Origin: Bacteroidota bacterium
GTDB lineage: Bacteria; Bacteroidota; Bacteroidia; Bacteroidales; CAIWKO01
Direction of reading: 5' to 3'
NCBI GenBank assembly: GCA_037133915.1
Contig: JBAXND010000001.1
Span: 62,001-126,000 of the forward strand
DNA length: 64,000 nt
Position 1 is the stretch's first letter, and every line of letters begins with the position of its first letter. The translations under genes and the position numbers were made by a program. The notes below the pieces were generated by a model that saw only the letters and a list, made by a program, of their open reading frames with translations, was not told the DNA's origin and did not search any database. Positions 8,071-17,465 of this stretch are shown here, in pieces.

Positions 8071-9618
8071 TTAAAATGGCGGGATACCATGTTTTTTATA
8101 CGGTCTGGTTTCGGTTTTCTGTGCCGAAATATCCATAGCATGAATGATATACTGCCTTGTTTTATTCGGTTCAATTACAGCATCAACATAACCGTATGCT
8201 GCTGCTACGTATGGGTTCGCGAATTTTTCGCGATACTCGTTCACTTTTTTCTTACGCATTTCTTCCGGATTCTCGGCATTGATAATCTCTGTACGGAAGA
8301 TAATATTGGCAGCACCTTCAGGACCCATCACCGCAATTTCTGCTGTCGGCCATGCAAATACAAAGTCGGCACGAAGATGGTTTGAGCACATGGCGATATA
8401 GCCGCCACCGTAGGCTTTGCGAAGGATTACAGTAATTTTTGGAACGGTAGCTTCCGAATAGGCATACAATAATTTTGCACCGTGGCGGATAACACCTGCA
8501 TGTTCCTGATCAACGCCCGGCAGATAACCCGGCAAGTCAACAAGGGTAACCAGTGGGATGTTAAAGGCATCGCAGAAGCGGATAAAACGGGCTGCTTTGT
8601 CAGATGAGTCAACATCGAGAACACCTGCCAGCACGAGCGGCTGATTGGCTACAAAACCAACCGACTGTCCGTTGATGCGGGCAAAACCGATTACAATGTT
8701 GGCAGCAAATTTTTCCTGAACTTCGAAAAATTCCGATTCATCGCAAATTGACTTTATGATATTGCGAACATCATAAGGAGCTTTGGCGTCGGTAGGAAAA
8801 TGCTCTTCAATTTTAAAATATTTGGTTTTGGGTTGTTTGGGCTGAAACGATTCTGCTTTTTTAGCATTGTTCCAGGGAATAAAACTCACCAGCTTCTTTA
8901 TCTGCTCAAAACATTCCAGTTCACTTTCGGCGAAGAAATGCGCGTTGCCTGTGGTTTCGGCATGCACGAGGGCGCCTCCGAGGTCTTCCATAGAAATGTC
9001 TTCGCCAAGCACCGTTTTAATAACTTCCGGACCGGTAATAAACATCTTCGAAATCTTATCCACCACAAATACGAAATCCGTAAGGGCAGGTGAATATACG
9101 GCCCCGCCTGCGCAAGGACCTAATATTACCGAAATCTGCGGAATAACTCCTGAAGCCTGTGTGTTGCGGTAAAAAATTTCACCGTAACCGGCAAGGGAGT
9201 TTACGCCTTCCTGAATACGTGCGCCGCCCGAATCGTTGATTCCAATCAGGGGAACTTTCAATTTCATGGCGTGATCCATAATCTTGGTAATCTTTTTGGC
9301 ATGCATATAGCCCAGAGAACCGCCCGCAACAGTAAAGTCCTGCGCAAAAATACAGATGGGATAGCCACTGATAGTGCCCGTTCCGGTAACAACACCGTCG
9401 CCCGGAAGGTATTTTTTATCCATGTCGAAATCTTTGCCGGCATGTTCAACGAATAAGTCATATTCATGAAAAGAATTGGGATCGAGCAACGCAATGATGC
9501 GCTCTCTGGCAGTCATTTTACCAACTGCCTTTTGCTTTTCAACAGCTTTTTCGCCACCACCCTGCAGGGCGCCCTGCATTCTTTTTTTTAAATCAACAGT
9601 TTTCTGACGTAAAGACAT
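8071..9618 (-). CDS. Acyl-CoA carboxylase beta subunit / methylmalonyl-CoA decarboxylase alpha subunit (carboxyltransferase)
   Basis: A 515-residue carboxyltransferase with the two crotonase-like halves typical of PccB/MmdA. Recognisable segments are the N-terminal GKMTARERI, the oxyanion-hole stretches GDGVVTGTGTISG and SGGARIQEG in the first half, and DLPGYLPGVDQEHAGVIRHGAKLLYAYSEATVP with RKAYGGGYIAM in the second. The length is standard. The product transfers carboxylate between biotin and propionyl/methylmalonyl-CoA. It is the first gene of a two-gene unit with the biotin carrier. A cobalamin adenosyltransferase at 47.3 kb would support methylmalonyl-CoA mutase, so propionate metabolism is a coherent theme. 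The leader to the nearest -7 box is long, about 175 bases. Confidence 0.9.
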   Translation of the reverse strand: MSLRQKTVDLKKRMQGALQGGGEKAVEKQKAVGKMTARERIIALLDPNSFHEYDLFVEHAGKDFDMDKKYLPGDGVVTGTGTISGYPICIFAQDFTVAGGSLGYMHAKKITKIMDHAMKLKVPLIGINDSGGARIQEGVNSLAGYGEIFYRNTQASGVIPQISVILGPCAGGAVYSPALTDFVFVVDKISKMFITGPEVIKTVLGEDISMEDLGGALVHAETTGNAHFFAESELECFEQIKKLVSFIPWNNAKKAESFQPKQPKTKYFKIEEHFPTDAKAPYDVRNIIKSICDESEFFEVQEKFAANIVIGFARINGQSVGFVANQPLVLAGVLDVDSSDKAARFIRFCDAFNIPLVTLVDLPGYLPGVDQEHAGVIRHGAKLLYAYSEATVPKITVILRKAYGGGYIAMCSNHLRADFVFAWPTAEIAVMGPEGAANIIFRTEIINAENPEEMRKKKVNEYREKFANPYVAAAYGYVDAVIEPNKTRQYIIHAMDISAQKTETRPYKKHGIPPF

Positions 9619-10093
9619 TATTTAATAGATTAGTTTACATAGTGCACACTTAAAATCCCCTATTAACTACACTTTTGGCTTCAGGTGCTTTCTTACTTTT
9701 TGATTTACTGATACCTACAGAATTTTAAAGGAGGTATTGTCTGTAAAATGCTGTTTGTCAGTAAATTATCAATCACTTTTTTTAATAGGAATTCAAAGGT
9801 AGTATAATTTTTTGCGCTTGAGCGAATTTTAAGAATTATTAAGAAAATACCCAAAGCAGACAAAAATAGCAGGTATTAATACGTATAGGCGTCTTAATTA
9901 CTGTATATCATTATTTTATAATACAATTATTAATCGGTTACCACAATTTGATGATTTATAAAGAATTTCACTGAGAAATTGTTTCATCTGACGACAATGA
10001 GCTAAATGCGGTATTGACAAAAAAGGTTTATTTTGCATGGTAATGAATTTCATGAGCTCTGTTACCGGAGTTTAATCAATAGTATTTCTGACA
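9619..10093. other. 475-bp AT-rich divergent intergenic region
   Basis: No gene is visible on either strand. It separates the carboxyltransferase (minus) from a membrane protein (plus) and must hold both promoters. On the minus strand a TACCTTTG box lies at 9801-9794. A short plus-strand frame of 19 codons at 9748-9807 preceded by AAAGGAGGT was seen but not accepted as a gene. No tRNA, riboswitch or repeat was recognised. Confidence 0.5.
9794..9801 (-). promoter_or_regulatory. -7 promoter box (TACCTTTG) for the carboxyltransferase operon
   Basis: Matches the Bacteroidota consensus TAnnTTTG on the minus strand, 176 bases before the start at 9618. No clear TTG element is seen at the usual distance upstream, so this is tentative. 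Confidence 0.3.
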
Positions 10094-11440
10094 ATGAAAA
10101 CCGTCGCCCGTTTCGCGCCTTATATTTTTACAATCATTCTTTGTTTGTATTGCTGGAACGTTAACTGGGGCGGTAAGCGATGGAAGGGCTTTTTTCTTGC
10201 CGATTCCAACGGCTATTATTCCTACCTGCCGGCGGTGTTTATTTACCATGATTTAAGCTTTTCATTTATTGATAAGGTTCAGAAAACGGATTTTGCTGCA
10301 CGCCCTGATTTCGATTTCCGTAAGGAAACAACGATTCCCAATTTTGATAAATGGTATTGCGGCACTGCGCTTGCCATTGTGCCATTCTTTTTATTAGGGC
10401 ATATAATAACGCTGATTACCGGACTTGACGTCAACGGATATTCTTTTTGGTATGCCTGGGGGCTTAATATAGCCGCTATCTTTTATTGCCTGGCCGGGTT
10501 GCTAGCGCTGCGCAGAATTTTATCGCGCTATTTTCAAAATCCGAAGATGATTGCATTCGTGTTGGGGCTGATACTTTTTGCGACCAATCTTTTTTTCTAC
10601 TCAACCAGCGAGCCGGCAATGTCGCATGTTTATTCATTCGCCTTTATCAACATCTTTGTTCTGCGGGCTATCAGGTATGGTGAAACGCAGCAGGCAAAAA
10701 TTCTGCCCGTTCTTTTTATGTTGCTGGCAATGATAATTATTATCAGACCGGTGAATGGTTTGATTGTTTTATTGCTGCCTTTTCTGGCCGGTTCAAAAGA
10801 AAATATGGTCAGGATATTTGCCGGTCTTCGAAACCGTATACCGGTTTTGTTGCTCTCGCTGCTTGCTTTTGCCTGCATACTATCGTTGCAACTTGTTTAT
10901 TATAAAATAGCCACCGGCTCATTTCTGGTTTATTCATACGGGAACGAATCGTTTCACTTTTTGAGTCCGCGTTTGGGGGCATTTCTGTTCAGTTATAAGA
11001 AAGGCTTATTCCTTTATTTACCGGTAATACTGCTGTCGCTTACAGGCTTCATTTTTCTTTATAGAAAAAGCAAATGGCAATTTTATTCGCTGCTGTTTTT
11101 TGCTGGAATTTTAATTTACGTATTGTCATGCTGGTGGAACTGGTGGTATGGAGGCAGTTTCGGAACACGCCCAATTGTTGAATACCTTTTTGTTTTTGCA
11201 ATTTTGCTGGCATATACATTGAATAGTATTAAACGGCACATGAAAAGGGTGTTCATTTCACTTTGTTTATGCTGCTTTCTCATGTGCCAGGTGCAAACCT
11301 ATCAGTACCGATACTATTTTATCCATTGGGATGAGATGAATAAAGAGCGGTACTGGAATGTTTTTATGAGGGTTGATCTGATTGTTAAAAAGGAAAATCC
11401 GAACGCTGATTTGCTGAACAAGTCTTCAGTGCCCGAATAA
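10094..11440 (+). CDS. Polytopic membrane protein, possible GT-C type glycosyltransferase
   Basis: A 448-residue, very hydrophobic protein with roughly ten to twelve predicted membrane helices. After the first helix (about 8-24) comes an external loop with an acidic residue, LADSNGYYSYLP (Asp37). That pattern resembles the first-loop acidic motif of GT-C enzymes that use lipid-linked sugars, but the rest is not recognisable to me. There is no sorting signal. It stands alone on the plus strand between a divergent carboxylase operon and a convergent GT39-like gene. Functional call is from architecture only; an uncharacterised transporter or O-antigen-ligase-like protein remains possible. Confidence 0.55.
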   Translation: MKTVARFAPYIFTIILCLYCWNVNWGGKRWKGFFLADSNGYYSYLPAVFIYHDLSFSFIDKVQKTDFAARPDFDFRKETTIPNFDKWYCGTALAIVPFFLLGHIITLITGLDVNGYSFWYAWGLNIAAIFYCLAGLLALRRILSRYFQNPKMIAFVLGLILFATNLFFYSTSEPAMSHVYSFAFINIFVLRAIRYGETQQAKILPVLFMLLAMIIIIRPVNGLIVLLLPFLAGSKENMVRIFAGLRNRIPVLLLSLLAFACILSLQLVYYKIATGSFLVYSYGNESFHFLSPRLGAFLFSYKKGLFLYLPVILLSLTGFIFLYRKSKWQFYSLLFFAGILIYVLSCWWNWWYGGSFGTRPIVEYLFVFAILLAYTLNSIKRHMKRVFISLCLCCFLMCQVQTYQYRYYFIHWDEMNKERYWNVFMRVDLIVKKENPNADLLNKSSVPE

Positions 11441-11468
11441 TGCAATGCATGAAATGTTTTGTGGAATT

Positions 11469-12932
11469 TTACTTTTTGTTTCCCGAGAAAATACTCACAT
11501 AAAAACCGCCAAATTCGTCGCGGTCAGTACAGTTGGAATAATGGCGCTTCAGACGGTTGTAGGGCGAATCTTCGGGTGTGCCTTTGTTGGTGCCTGTTTG
11601 AATATAAATGAGGGTAAGCGTATCTTGTGACGCAATTTTCATGATTTCGTCGGGAATGTCCTGCGCAAAAATATTATCATTTTGTAAGGATGTATTGAAT
11701 GAATTCCAATTTTTAAAATACTCCCGATTATAGTAATAAACAATTCCTTTTTCAGTCCATGAGGGATAAATAACTACTTTCCGGCTGCTTACAGGATAAC
11801 TCTTGATTAATTCTGCAATAACCCGAGTGTCGTTTCTGTTTGACCTGTTTATATTCACGCTTGCTGTCATAAGCAGCGTCAACAGGGCGGGCAACATCCA
11901 TTGCAAAGCACCACGTCGGAATAAATAACTGATGGAAAGTGCAATTAAGAGATAAAATGAAGGGAAAACGAAGCTGAGATAACGATCCCAAAATGAAGGG
12001 AATCGGAAAGAGATTAAAAAAATGCCTACGTACAAAATAATAAAATGGACTGCTAGAATTCTTGCAGCCGCGGAGATTTTTTCATTCTTCCTTTTTACAA
12101 GGAAGGCAATAAAAGCAGCAACTATCAGAGTAATGAATGTGACGGCCACAACAGGAGCGTTGCTGTATTTCATGATATTGTCGTAAAGACCGGCGAATTC
12201 GGGCTGGTTGAGCCATGAACTGGAGACGTTGTAAAGGCTTAGACGACTAATAAAAATGTAAATATTCGGCACGTAAAAAAGAACGGTAAAAGCCGTAACA
12301 GCAATAAGCGGGCGAAGAACTTTTTTGCGAACCGGTCCGGGCATTATAAAGAACAGCAGTATCTGTGCGATAATAATCAATGCACCCAGATAATGTGAAT
12401 ACAGCGCCAACACATTTACTATGACCAGAGCTGCACGGGCGCTTATGCTTTGGTCTTCGGTCACCAGCCTGAGATAATAATACAATGAAAGTGCCGATAA
12501 CATTGTAAACAGAGCATAAACCCGGGCTTCATGTGCAAAATATATGTTCAACGTGGAAAAGGTGAACAGTATGGCCGCCAGCAGGCCTGAAATCAGTGAA
12601 ATGTACCTTTTACCGATAAGGAATATAATTCCGGCAGCCACAGAGCTGAAAATGATAGATGGCATGCGTACCGAAATCTCACTTATTCCGAATAATTTTA
12701 TCCAGAAATGCAGAAAGATAAAATGCAAGGGCGGATTATTTTCCTGACCGAGCATTTTAAAAATTTCCGACAACGGCTGTTGCGAATAAAATACGGTAAA
12801 TGGTTCGTCCAGAGCAAGCTGATTTGAGCCTGCAAAAAGGGCCTTTAATACAAAATTGAAGAGAATGACTCCAGCAAAAATCAGCCAGCCTTTTTGTTTA
12901 TCGCTTGTACTATTATTGTTGGCAAGTGTCAT
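11469..12932 (-). CDS. Glycosyltransferase family 39-like membrane protein (PMT/ArnT type)
   Basis: A 487-residue protein with about eleven membrane helices. The first external loop carries the Asp42-Glu43 pair (LDEPFTVFYSQQ), as in GT39/ArnT mannosyl- and aminoarabinosyltransferases, followed by NNPPLHFIFLHFWIKLFG and EISVRMPS, both characteristic of bacterial members annotated as GT39. A C-terminal soluble region of about 110 residues lies outside the membrane. It would transfer a sugar from a polyprenyl phosphate donor to an envelope acceptor; donor and acceptor are unknown. It follows the GIN lipoprotein gene by 34 bases and may share its transcript. Confidence 0.8.
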   Translation of the reverse strand: MTLANNNSTSDKQKGWLIFAGVILFNFVLKALFAGSNQLALDEPFTVFYSQQPLSEIFKMLGQENNPPLHFIFLHFWIKLFGISEISVRMPSIIFSSVAAGIIFLIGKRYISLISGLLAAILFTFSTLNIYFAHEARVYALFTMLSALSLYYYLRLVTEDQSISARAALVIVNVLALYSHYLGALIIIAQILLFFIMPGPVRKKVLRPLIAVTAFTVLFYVPNIYIFISRLSLYNVSSSWLNQPEFAGLYDNIMKYSNAPVVAVTFITLIVAAFIAFLVKRKNEKISAAARILAVHFIILYVGIFLISFRFPSFWDRYLSFVFPSFYLLIALSISYLFRRGALQWMLPALLTLLMTASVNINRSNRNDTRVIAELIKSYPVSSRKVVIYPSWTEKGIVYYYNREYFKNWNSFNTSLQNDNIFAQDIPDEIMKIASQDTLTLIYIQTGTNKGTPEDSPYNRLKRHYSNCTDRDEFGGFYVSIFSGNKK

Positions 12933-12966
12933 TTATGTTGTTATCTCAAGAGGTAAAGTCCTTGCA

Positions 12967-13716
12967 TTATTCCTTGATGAGCGTTCCCTTGCCGCTGATG
13001 TTAGGAACCACGATTTGCGGATTCCCGCGATAATAAATGCAGCCCGTCCAGGTTATATTCGCGTACAATTCATTCGTAACATTCAGATAGCAGTTTCCGG
13101 TGCCTTTGTTTGTGATGTATGTGTAAAATGAGCTGAAATTTTCGGCATGTATCATTCCATTTCCTACATACCAAATGTAACTTTGACCAACATTGCCTGT
13201 AACATTGATATCAGCCGGACCCGTATGGATATTCAGGTGGGATGCGTTACAGTTCAGATTGAGATTAATGGTGCCCGAACCGTCCCATGAGTTCACTGCA
13301 ATGGTATCGCAGTAAAACGTATTTGTCATCGTGATGTCGCCACTGCCGCTGTATTCAATGTAATCAACCATTGGCACGGTAAGATAGACTGTTGGCTTGT
13401 ATTTATAGCTTCTTACCCAGTTGCATTTATTGTCGTTTCGAATGTGGATTTCATTGCCGGCTATTTCTGTTTTAATCAGCGGTAGCAGATTTTCGCCTGC
13501 CTCCACGCTCAGTTGAACGGCATTCCCGGAAGTCAGTATCAGATTGATGTTATCATCAAGAATAATACGGTTCACCAAACCCGGTGTGCGGTTCTCGGTA
13601 ATAATATCTCCGGTACTTTTAAAGCAGTCGCAGGAATTCTCTTTTTTGCAGGCAAGCGGCAGCACGAGAATGGTTGCAAAAAACAATAAATAATATTTGC
13701 GAAATGGAATCATCAT
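12967..13716 (-). CDS. Putative lipoprotein with head GIN domain (DUF2807)
   Basis: A 249-residue protein with a lipoprotein signal: hydrophobic segment, then LPLAC (Cys23) followed by a Lys/Glu/Asp/Cys stretch. The rest is a single right-handed beta-helix-like head GIN domain (putative auto-transporter adhesin, DUF2807). It shows the repeating pattern of short strands separated by Asn/Gly/Ser turns, for example IEYSGSGDITMTN and WDGSGTINLNLN. Its function is unknown in the family. It is probably placed on the periplasmic or outer face of the outer membrane. A terminator-like hairpin separates it from the upstream T9SS cargo gene, so it is likely transcribed on its own with the GT39-like gene. 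Confidence 0.82.
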   Translation of the reverse strand: MMIPFRKYYLLFFATILVLPLACKKENSCDCFKSTGDIITENRTPGLVNRIILDDNINLILTSGNAVQLSVEAGENLLPLIKTEIAGNEIHIRNDNKCNWVRSYKYKPTVYLTVPMVDYIEYSGSGDITMTNTFYCDTIAVNSWDGSGTINLNLNCNASHLNIHTGPADINVTGNVGQSYIWYVGNGMIHAENFSSFYTYITNKGTGNCYLNVTNELYANITWTGCIYYRGNPQIVVPNISGKGTLIKE

Positions 13717-13754
13717 TCGTTTTCCGGAAGTAAATTGTAATGAACAAATTTACA

Positions 13755-13793
13755 TAAAAAGTAAAAGGCCGCCTTTGCAGAAGCAGCCTTTTA
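13755..13793 (-). terminator. Terminator after the second T9SS cargo gene
   Basis: GTAAAAGGC (13761-13769) pairs with GCCTTTTAC (13785-13793) with one inner mismatch and a GC extension. On the minus strand the hairpin is followed by CTTTTTATG. It closes the sigma/anti-sigma/cargo unit before the GIN gene. Confidence 0.65.
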
Positions 13794-13811
13794 CAACAAC
13801 ATGAACAGGGG

Positions 13812-15590
13812 TTATTTTACAAATTGCCTGATAATGCGGTTTCCGTCATCGCTTGTTAAAATAATCCGGTAAACGCCGCTAGTCAGTTTTTCGGCATTGA
13901 CATTGATAAAATGATTTCCAACTGCCAGACTGAGATTTTTTTCTGAAAGTTTTCTGCCGGTTATATCCAAAACAGTTACATTCAGCTGTGCCGGTTTCTG
14001 CAATACAACCGCGATTCCTGAGTTGGCATTGGCGGGGTTCGGATACACATCGCTTACAGATGTTATCTGTGCATCTTGCTGTTCAATGCCTGCCACAATC
14101 TGATCGCTGTTAACCGAGAAATAAAGATTGTCTGCATCGGGATTTGTTGAGCTAAGAATCACAACTGCCGGCACGGTGTTCAATCCCGGAATTTCAGGGT
14201 AAACGGTATAAGTGCCGTAGGCAAGATTTGAAAAATTAAAATGTCCGTTATCATCACTTACGGTGCTTATCAATGCATCAAGTGAAGCATCATAAAGGAG
14301 TACTGTTACGCCGGGAACTGCATCGCCAATTCCTTTAGCACCGCCCAAAAACAGACCGCCTCCAATGTTTCCGTTACCGGGACTGGGTGTGTTGAATCCA
14401 ATCAGATTAATATCCCAACCGGGAGCGGGATTGCCCGGAACAATGATAACAGTGGCATCGCCCCAGTTGAGAACATCGCCGTAATAAGTCGGGAAATACA
14501 GATTAAATACCGATGAATTGCTGTCGGGTGTAGCAAGAACGATGTAGGTTCCATTGGGGATGTTGAGGAAGCAATAGTGGCTTGATGAGTCAAGTACTAC
14601 GGTTTGATACCATGTTACCGTTCCGTTTGTCGTATCAATGGTGTATAATGTTGCAAGACCATGGTCGAGCAGTGCACCGCCTGCACTCACCGTCCCGCAA
14701 AGGCTGTTGAATACATTCGGACCCGCGAAAATAGTCTGGCAATAGGTGTCGGTACATCCTGTTGAATCAAGTGTTGTAAGACATACAGTATAATATCCCT
14801 GTGCCAAATAAGTATGTGTTACGGCATTGTTGATACCGGTGATGGTGCCTGTGCTGTCTCCAAAATCCCATGTCCATGTTGCAGGATAATTACTGGATGA
14901 ATAGCCCGTAAAACTCAGTATAAGACCGCTTGCCTGATAGCTGAAGTTTGATGTGCAGTTTCCGGTATTTGAGCCAACATAAACACTGTCGCAAACTACA
15001 CTTGAACAACCTGAATCGGTAGCAATGGTAAGACATACAATATGCAGACCTGCTGTTGCAAAGGTGTGCTGAGGATTTTGAACAGAACTGCCTGTGCCAT
15101 CGCCAAACGACCAGCTCCATGATGTGACAGTACCCACTGTGAACATAGAAACACCGCCAAAGAAATTCATGGTGAGGTTACTGAGACTGTCCGGTGAATA
15201 CGAAATTATTGGCTGGCAGCCGGTACCCGGATTAGTCTGGCAAATAGCAAAATCGGCAACAGCCGTATTTACCGTTCCCTGATTATTAGAAATGGCAGTA
15301 TCAAGCATTACATTACAACTTACTGTTGCAACGTGGAAGATTTTATTCGGACCAATCACACTTCCACCGACAATATTATAAGAGTAAAAGCCCAGATTAT
15401 TTGTGACAACGGTCACGTTCACTATGGGCGTGTTCATACTGTCGCCGTAAATAATCACATTTTGGTTAGCTACAGGATTTGTTGTTCCTGCAATGGTCAC
15501 CGTTCCTGAGATGTAGAGGTCGTCTGCGTTTTGTGCTTTGGCGCTCATGAAGCAAGCCGCAAGCATTACAAGGATTAGAATTTTTTTCAT
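13812..15590 (-). CDS. Secreted multi-domain PKD protein with T9SS C-terminal sorting domain (cargo B)
   Basis: A 592-residue exported protein. Order: signal peptide (1-19, ends SAKAQ); a prealbumin-like/carboxypeptidase-regulatory beta-sandwich (about 25-115); two PKD domains with the hallmark turns SWSFGDGTG and TWDFGDSTG (about 130-205 and 215-290); and two further beta-sandwich repeats (about 298-385 and 400-490), the first ending in PTYYGDVLNW. Last comes a type A sorting domain (about 515-592) with the start VYPNPAN, the middle LDITGRKL and the end GVYRIILTSDDGNRIIRQFVK. T9SS cargo of this kind is carried across the outer membrane and usually anchored to the surface. It lies 58 bases after cargo A and shares its last three modules with it. 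Confidence 0.9.
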   Translation of the reverse strand: MKKILILVMLAACFMSAKAQNADDLYISGTVTIAGTTNPVANQNVIIYGDSMNTPIVNVTVVTNNLGFYSYNIVGGSVIGPNKIFHVATVSCNVMLDTAISNNQGTVNTAVADFAICQTNPGTGCQPIISYSPDSLSNLTMNFFGGVSMFTVGTVTSWSWSFGDGTGSSVQNPQHTFATAGLHIVCLTIATDSGCSSVVCDSVYVGSNTGNCTSNFSYQASGLILSFTGYSSSNYPATWTWDFGDSTGTITGINNAVTHTYLAQGYYTVCLTTLDSTGCTDTYCQTIFAGPNVFNSLCGTVSAGGALLDHGLATLYTIDTTNGTVTWYQTVVLDSSSHYCFLNIPNGTYIVLATPDSNSSVFNLYFPTYYGDVLNWGDATVIIVPGNPAPGWDINLIGFNTPSPGNGNIGGGLFLGGAKGIGDAVPGVTVLLYDASLDALISTVSDDNGHFNFSNLAYGTYTVYPEIPGLNTVPAVVILSSTNPDADNLYFSVNSDQIVAGIEQQDAQITSVSDVYPNPANANSGIAVVLQKPAQLNVTVLDITGRKLSEKNLSLAVGNHFINVNAEKLTSGVYRIILTSDDGNRIIRQFVK

Positions 15591-15648
15591 AAGGCTTAAT
15601 ATTAGGTTTGATTTTTATGTTAATTAATATCCGGATTTTATGACTGAA

Positions 15649-17400
15649 TTATATTTTAATGAGCTTTCTTGTAATAAGGTTGCCCTCTGTTGTGATGGTA
15701 ATATAATAAATACCCTGTGGCAATTTACGTAAATCTATTTGAAGACGGTACTGATCTGAAATAGTCTCAGCTGTTGAAAGAGCCGTTTGCCCTGCGAGGG
15801 TAATGATATCAATACGTGCATTCAGTGTTTTTTGTGTGGTGAGGTTTATATATGCATAATCCGAAGCCGGATTGGGAAAGATATTTCCTGCGCTGAAGCC
15901 TGATTCTTCACTAGCTTCATTAATGCCTGCTGCAACAGAATGCTCGTTCACAGTAAAAATCAGATTTGTGATATCGGGTGTATTCGGACTCAGAACAACA
16001 GTAACCGGATTTGCTGTTTTTCCTGCTATTTCGGGAAGTAAAATGTAGGTTCCGTAGGCAATTCCGCTGAATTCGAAATGACCCCATACATCCGTGTTGT
16101 TGTAAGAAAGCATGTTTCCTGAACCATCTTTAAGAATTATTTCTGCCATAGATATTGCGTCTCCTTTTGCCCCCGAAAATACGCTTCCTCCGATGTTTCC
16201 GGGTCCGGGCGAGGGTCCTGGAATGGAAAGCAAATGGATGTCCTCATTGAACAAATCTGAATTCAGGTTAATCACAGACGCACTTGTCCAGTTTAGAACA
16301 TCGCCATAATAGGTTGGTGCATACAGTCCGAATGCTGAAGAACCTGCTGCAGGCTCACTTTTCACATAATAATTTGCCTCAAGCTGTTGCGGAAAATAGA
16401 AATAACCCAGTGTATCAAAAGTCATCCAACCGGCCTGATTCATGTAGTTTCCATTAATTATAGTTAGCTCTGCATTTCCCATATCAACAGGATAAAGTCC
16501 TGCAAACACCTGTCCGCCCATATTGTGGTAAACAGGCGCCGATACGTAAATAGTGATTTTATCTGTAGCCGTGCAACCTGTATTTGTTGTTACGGTAACT
16601 GTATAAGTGGTGGTTTGAAGCGGGCTGGCAGTGGGGCTTGCAGTGAGTGCATTGCTCAAACCTGCGGATGGCATCCAGTTAAAATACCAGGGAGGTGAAG
16701 CCACCGTAACCACTGCATTTAACTGCACTGAACTATTTTGAACGATTAATGTATCGTGTCCGGCTTCAACCTGCGGCAGCGGAAACACTGAAATCATGAG
16801 ACTGTCTGTCGCAGTATTGCCAAGGGAATCGCTTACCGTGAGTGAATATGTAAGATATAAAGGCTGAGTTAGAACAGAATCATAAAAACAAACAAGGGGC
16901 GACGGAAGTGCCGGATCAAAAACCGGATTATTGAATCCGTTAGCAGGAGCCCAATGATAGGAGTAAGGCGGCATACCGCCAATTATTGATGGATTGAATT
17001 GTATACACGATGAATCGCAGACAACGGAATTCATCCCGGCATCCACCTGCAATGGCTGAACGCTGCAATCGAGCACAACTAAAGTTGCAGTATCACTGTA
17101 ATGGGAAACGCCCATATCGCTCACTTTACAATAAATAGTGCTGCCCGACATGCTCGTATCGGTTTGGTTGAATGTATAAGTGCTTGTCGAATCATTTTGC
17201 AGAATAGAATTCAGGTACCAATGGTAAATGTAATTGCCGCTGCCTGAATCGGCCTGAACATGAAAGGAAGCGGAAAGCGGTGCGCATACCGAAACATTGA
17301 ATGGTCCGGTTAGTAATACGCCCTGCGATATTCCTGATAATGGAAATATAAGTATCAGGGCAGAGAGAAGTATTATTTTATGCAAGGTAAATTTTTTCAT
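15649..17400 (-). CDS. Secreted multi-domain protein with T9SS C-terminal sorting domain (cargo A)
   Basis: 583 residues from the ATG at 17400; the longer frame adds ten residues before the signal peptide and is unlikely. Order: signal peptide (ending SGISQ); an Ig-like domain with Cys residues (about 30-105); two Ig/PKD-like beta domains with SYHWAPANGF and YFNWMPSAGL; a beta-sandwich with PTYYGDVLNW; a regulatory-like repeat (GHFEFSGIAYGTY); and a type A sorting domain (start IFPNPASDYA, middle ITLAGQTAL, end GIYYITITTEGNLITRKLIKI). It is an exported, probably surface-attached protein of unknown ligand. It is 65 bases from the anti-sigma/barrel gene upstream, with no terminator between, and upstream of the related cargo B gene. 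Confidence 0.88.
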   Translation of the reverse strand: MKKFTLHKIILLSALILIFPLSGISQGVLLTGPFNVSVCAPLSASFHVQADSGSGNYIYHWYLNSILQNDSTSTYTFNQTDTSMSGSTIYCKVSDMGVSHYSDTATLVVLDCSVQPLQVDAGMNSVVCDSSCIQFNPSIIGGMPPYSYHWAPANGFNNPVFDPALPSPLVCFYDSVLTQPLYLTYSLTVSDSLGNTATDSLMISVFPLPQVEAGHDTLIVQNSSVQLNAVVTVASPPWYFNWMPSAGLSNALTASPTASPLQTTTYTVTVTTNTGCTATDKITIYVSAPVYHNMGGQVFAGLYPVDMGNAELTIINGNYMNQAGWMTFDTLGYFYFPQQLEANYYVKSEPAAGSSAFGLYAPTYYGDVLNWTSASVINLNSDLFNEDIHLLSIPGPSPGPGNIGGSVFSGAKGDAISMAEIILKDGSGNMLSYNNTDVWGHFEFSGIAYGTYILLPEIAGKTANPVTVVLSPNTPDITNLIFTVNEHSVAAGINEASEESGFSAGNIFPNPASDYAYINLTTQKTLNARIDIITLAGQTALSTAETISDQYRLQIDLRKLPQGIYYITITTEGNLITRKLIKI

Positions 17401-17465
17401 TTTGGTGTTCGTTATTGTTATGACCTGCAAAATTGAATCGGCGTTGCATCAAGCATTCAAATAAT

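Noticed and set aside
9748..9807. Short plus-strand frame of 19 codons preceded by AAAGGAGGT in the 9.6-10.1 kb gap
   Set aside because: The spacing to the ATG is long (12 bases), the peptide has no recognisable feature, and the stretch lies in the leader region of the opposite-strand carboxylase operon.
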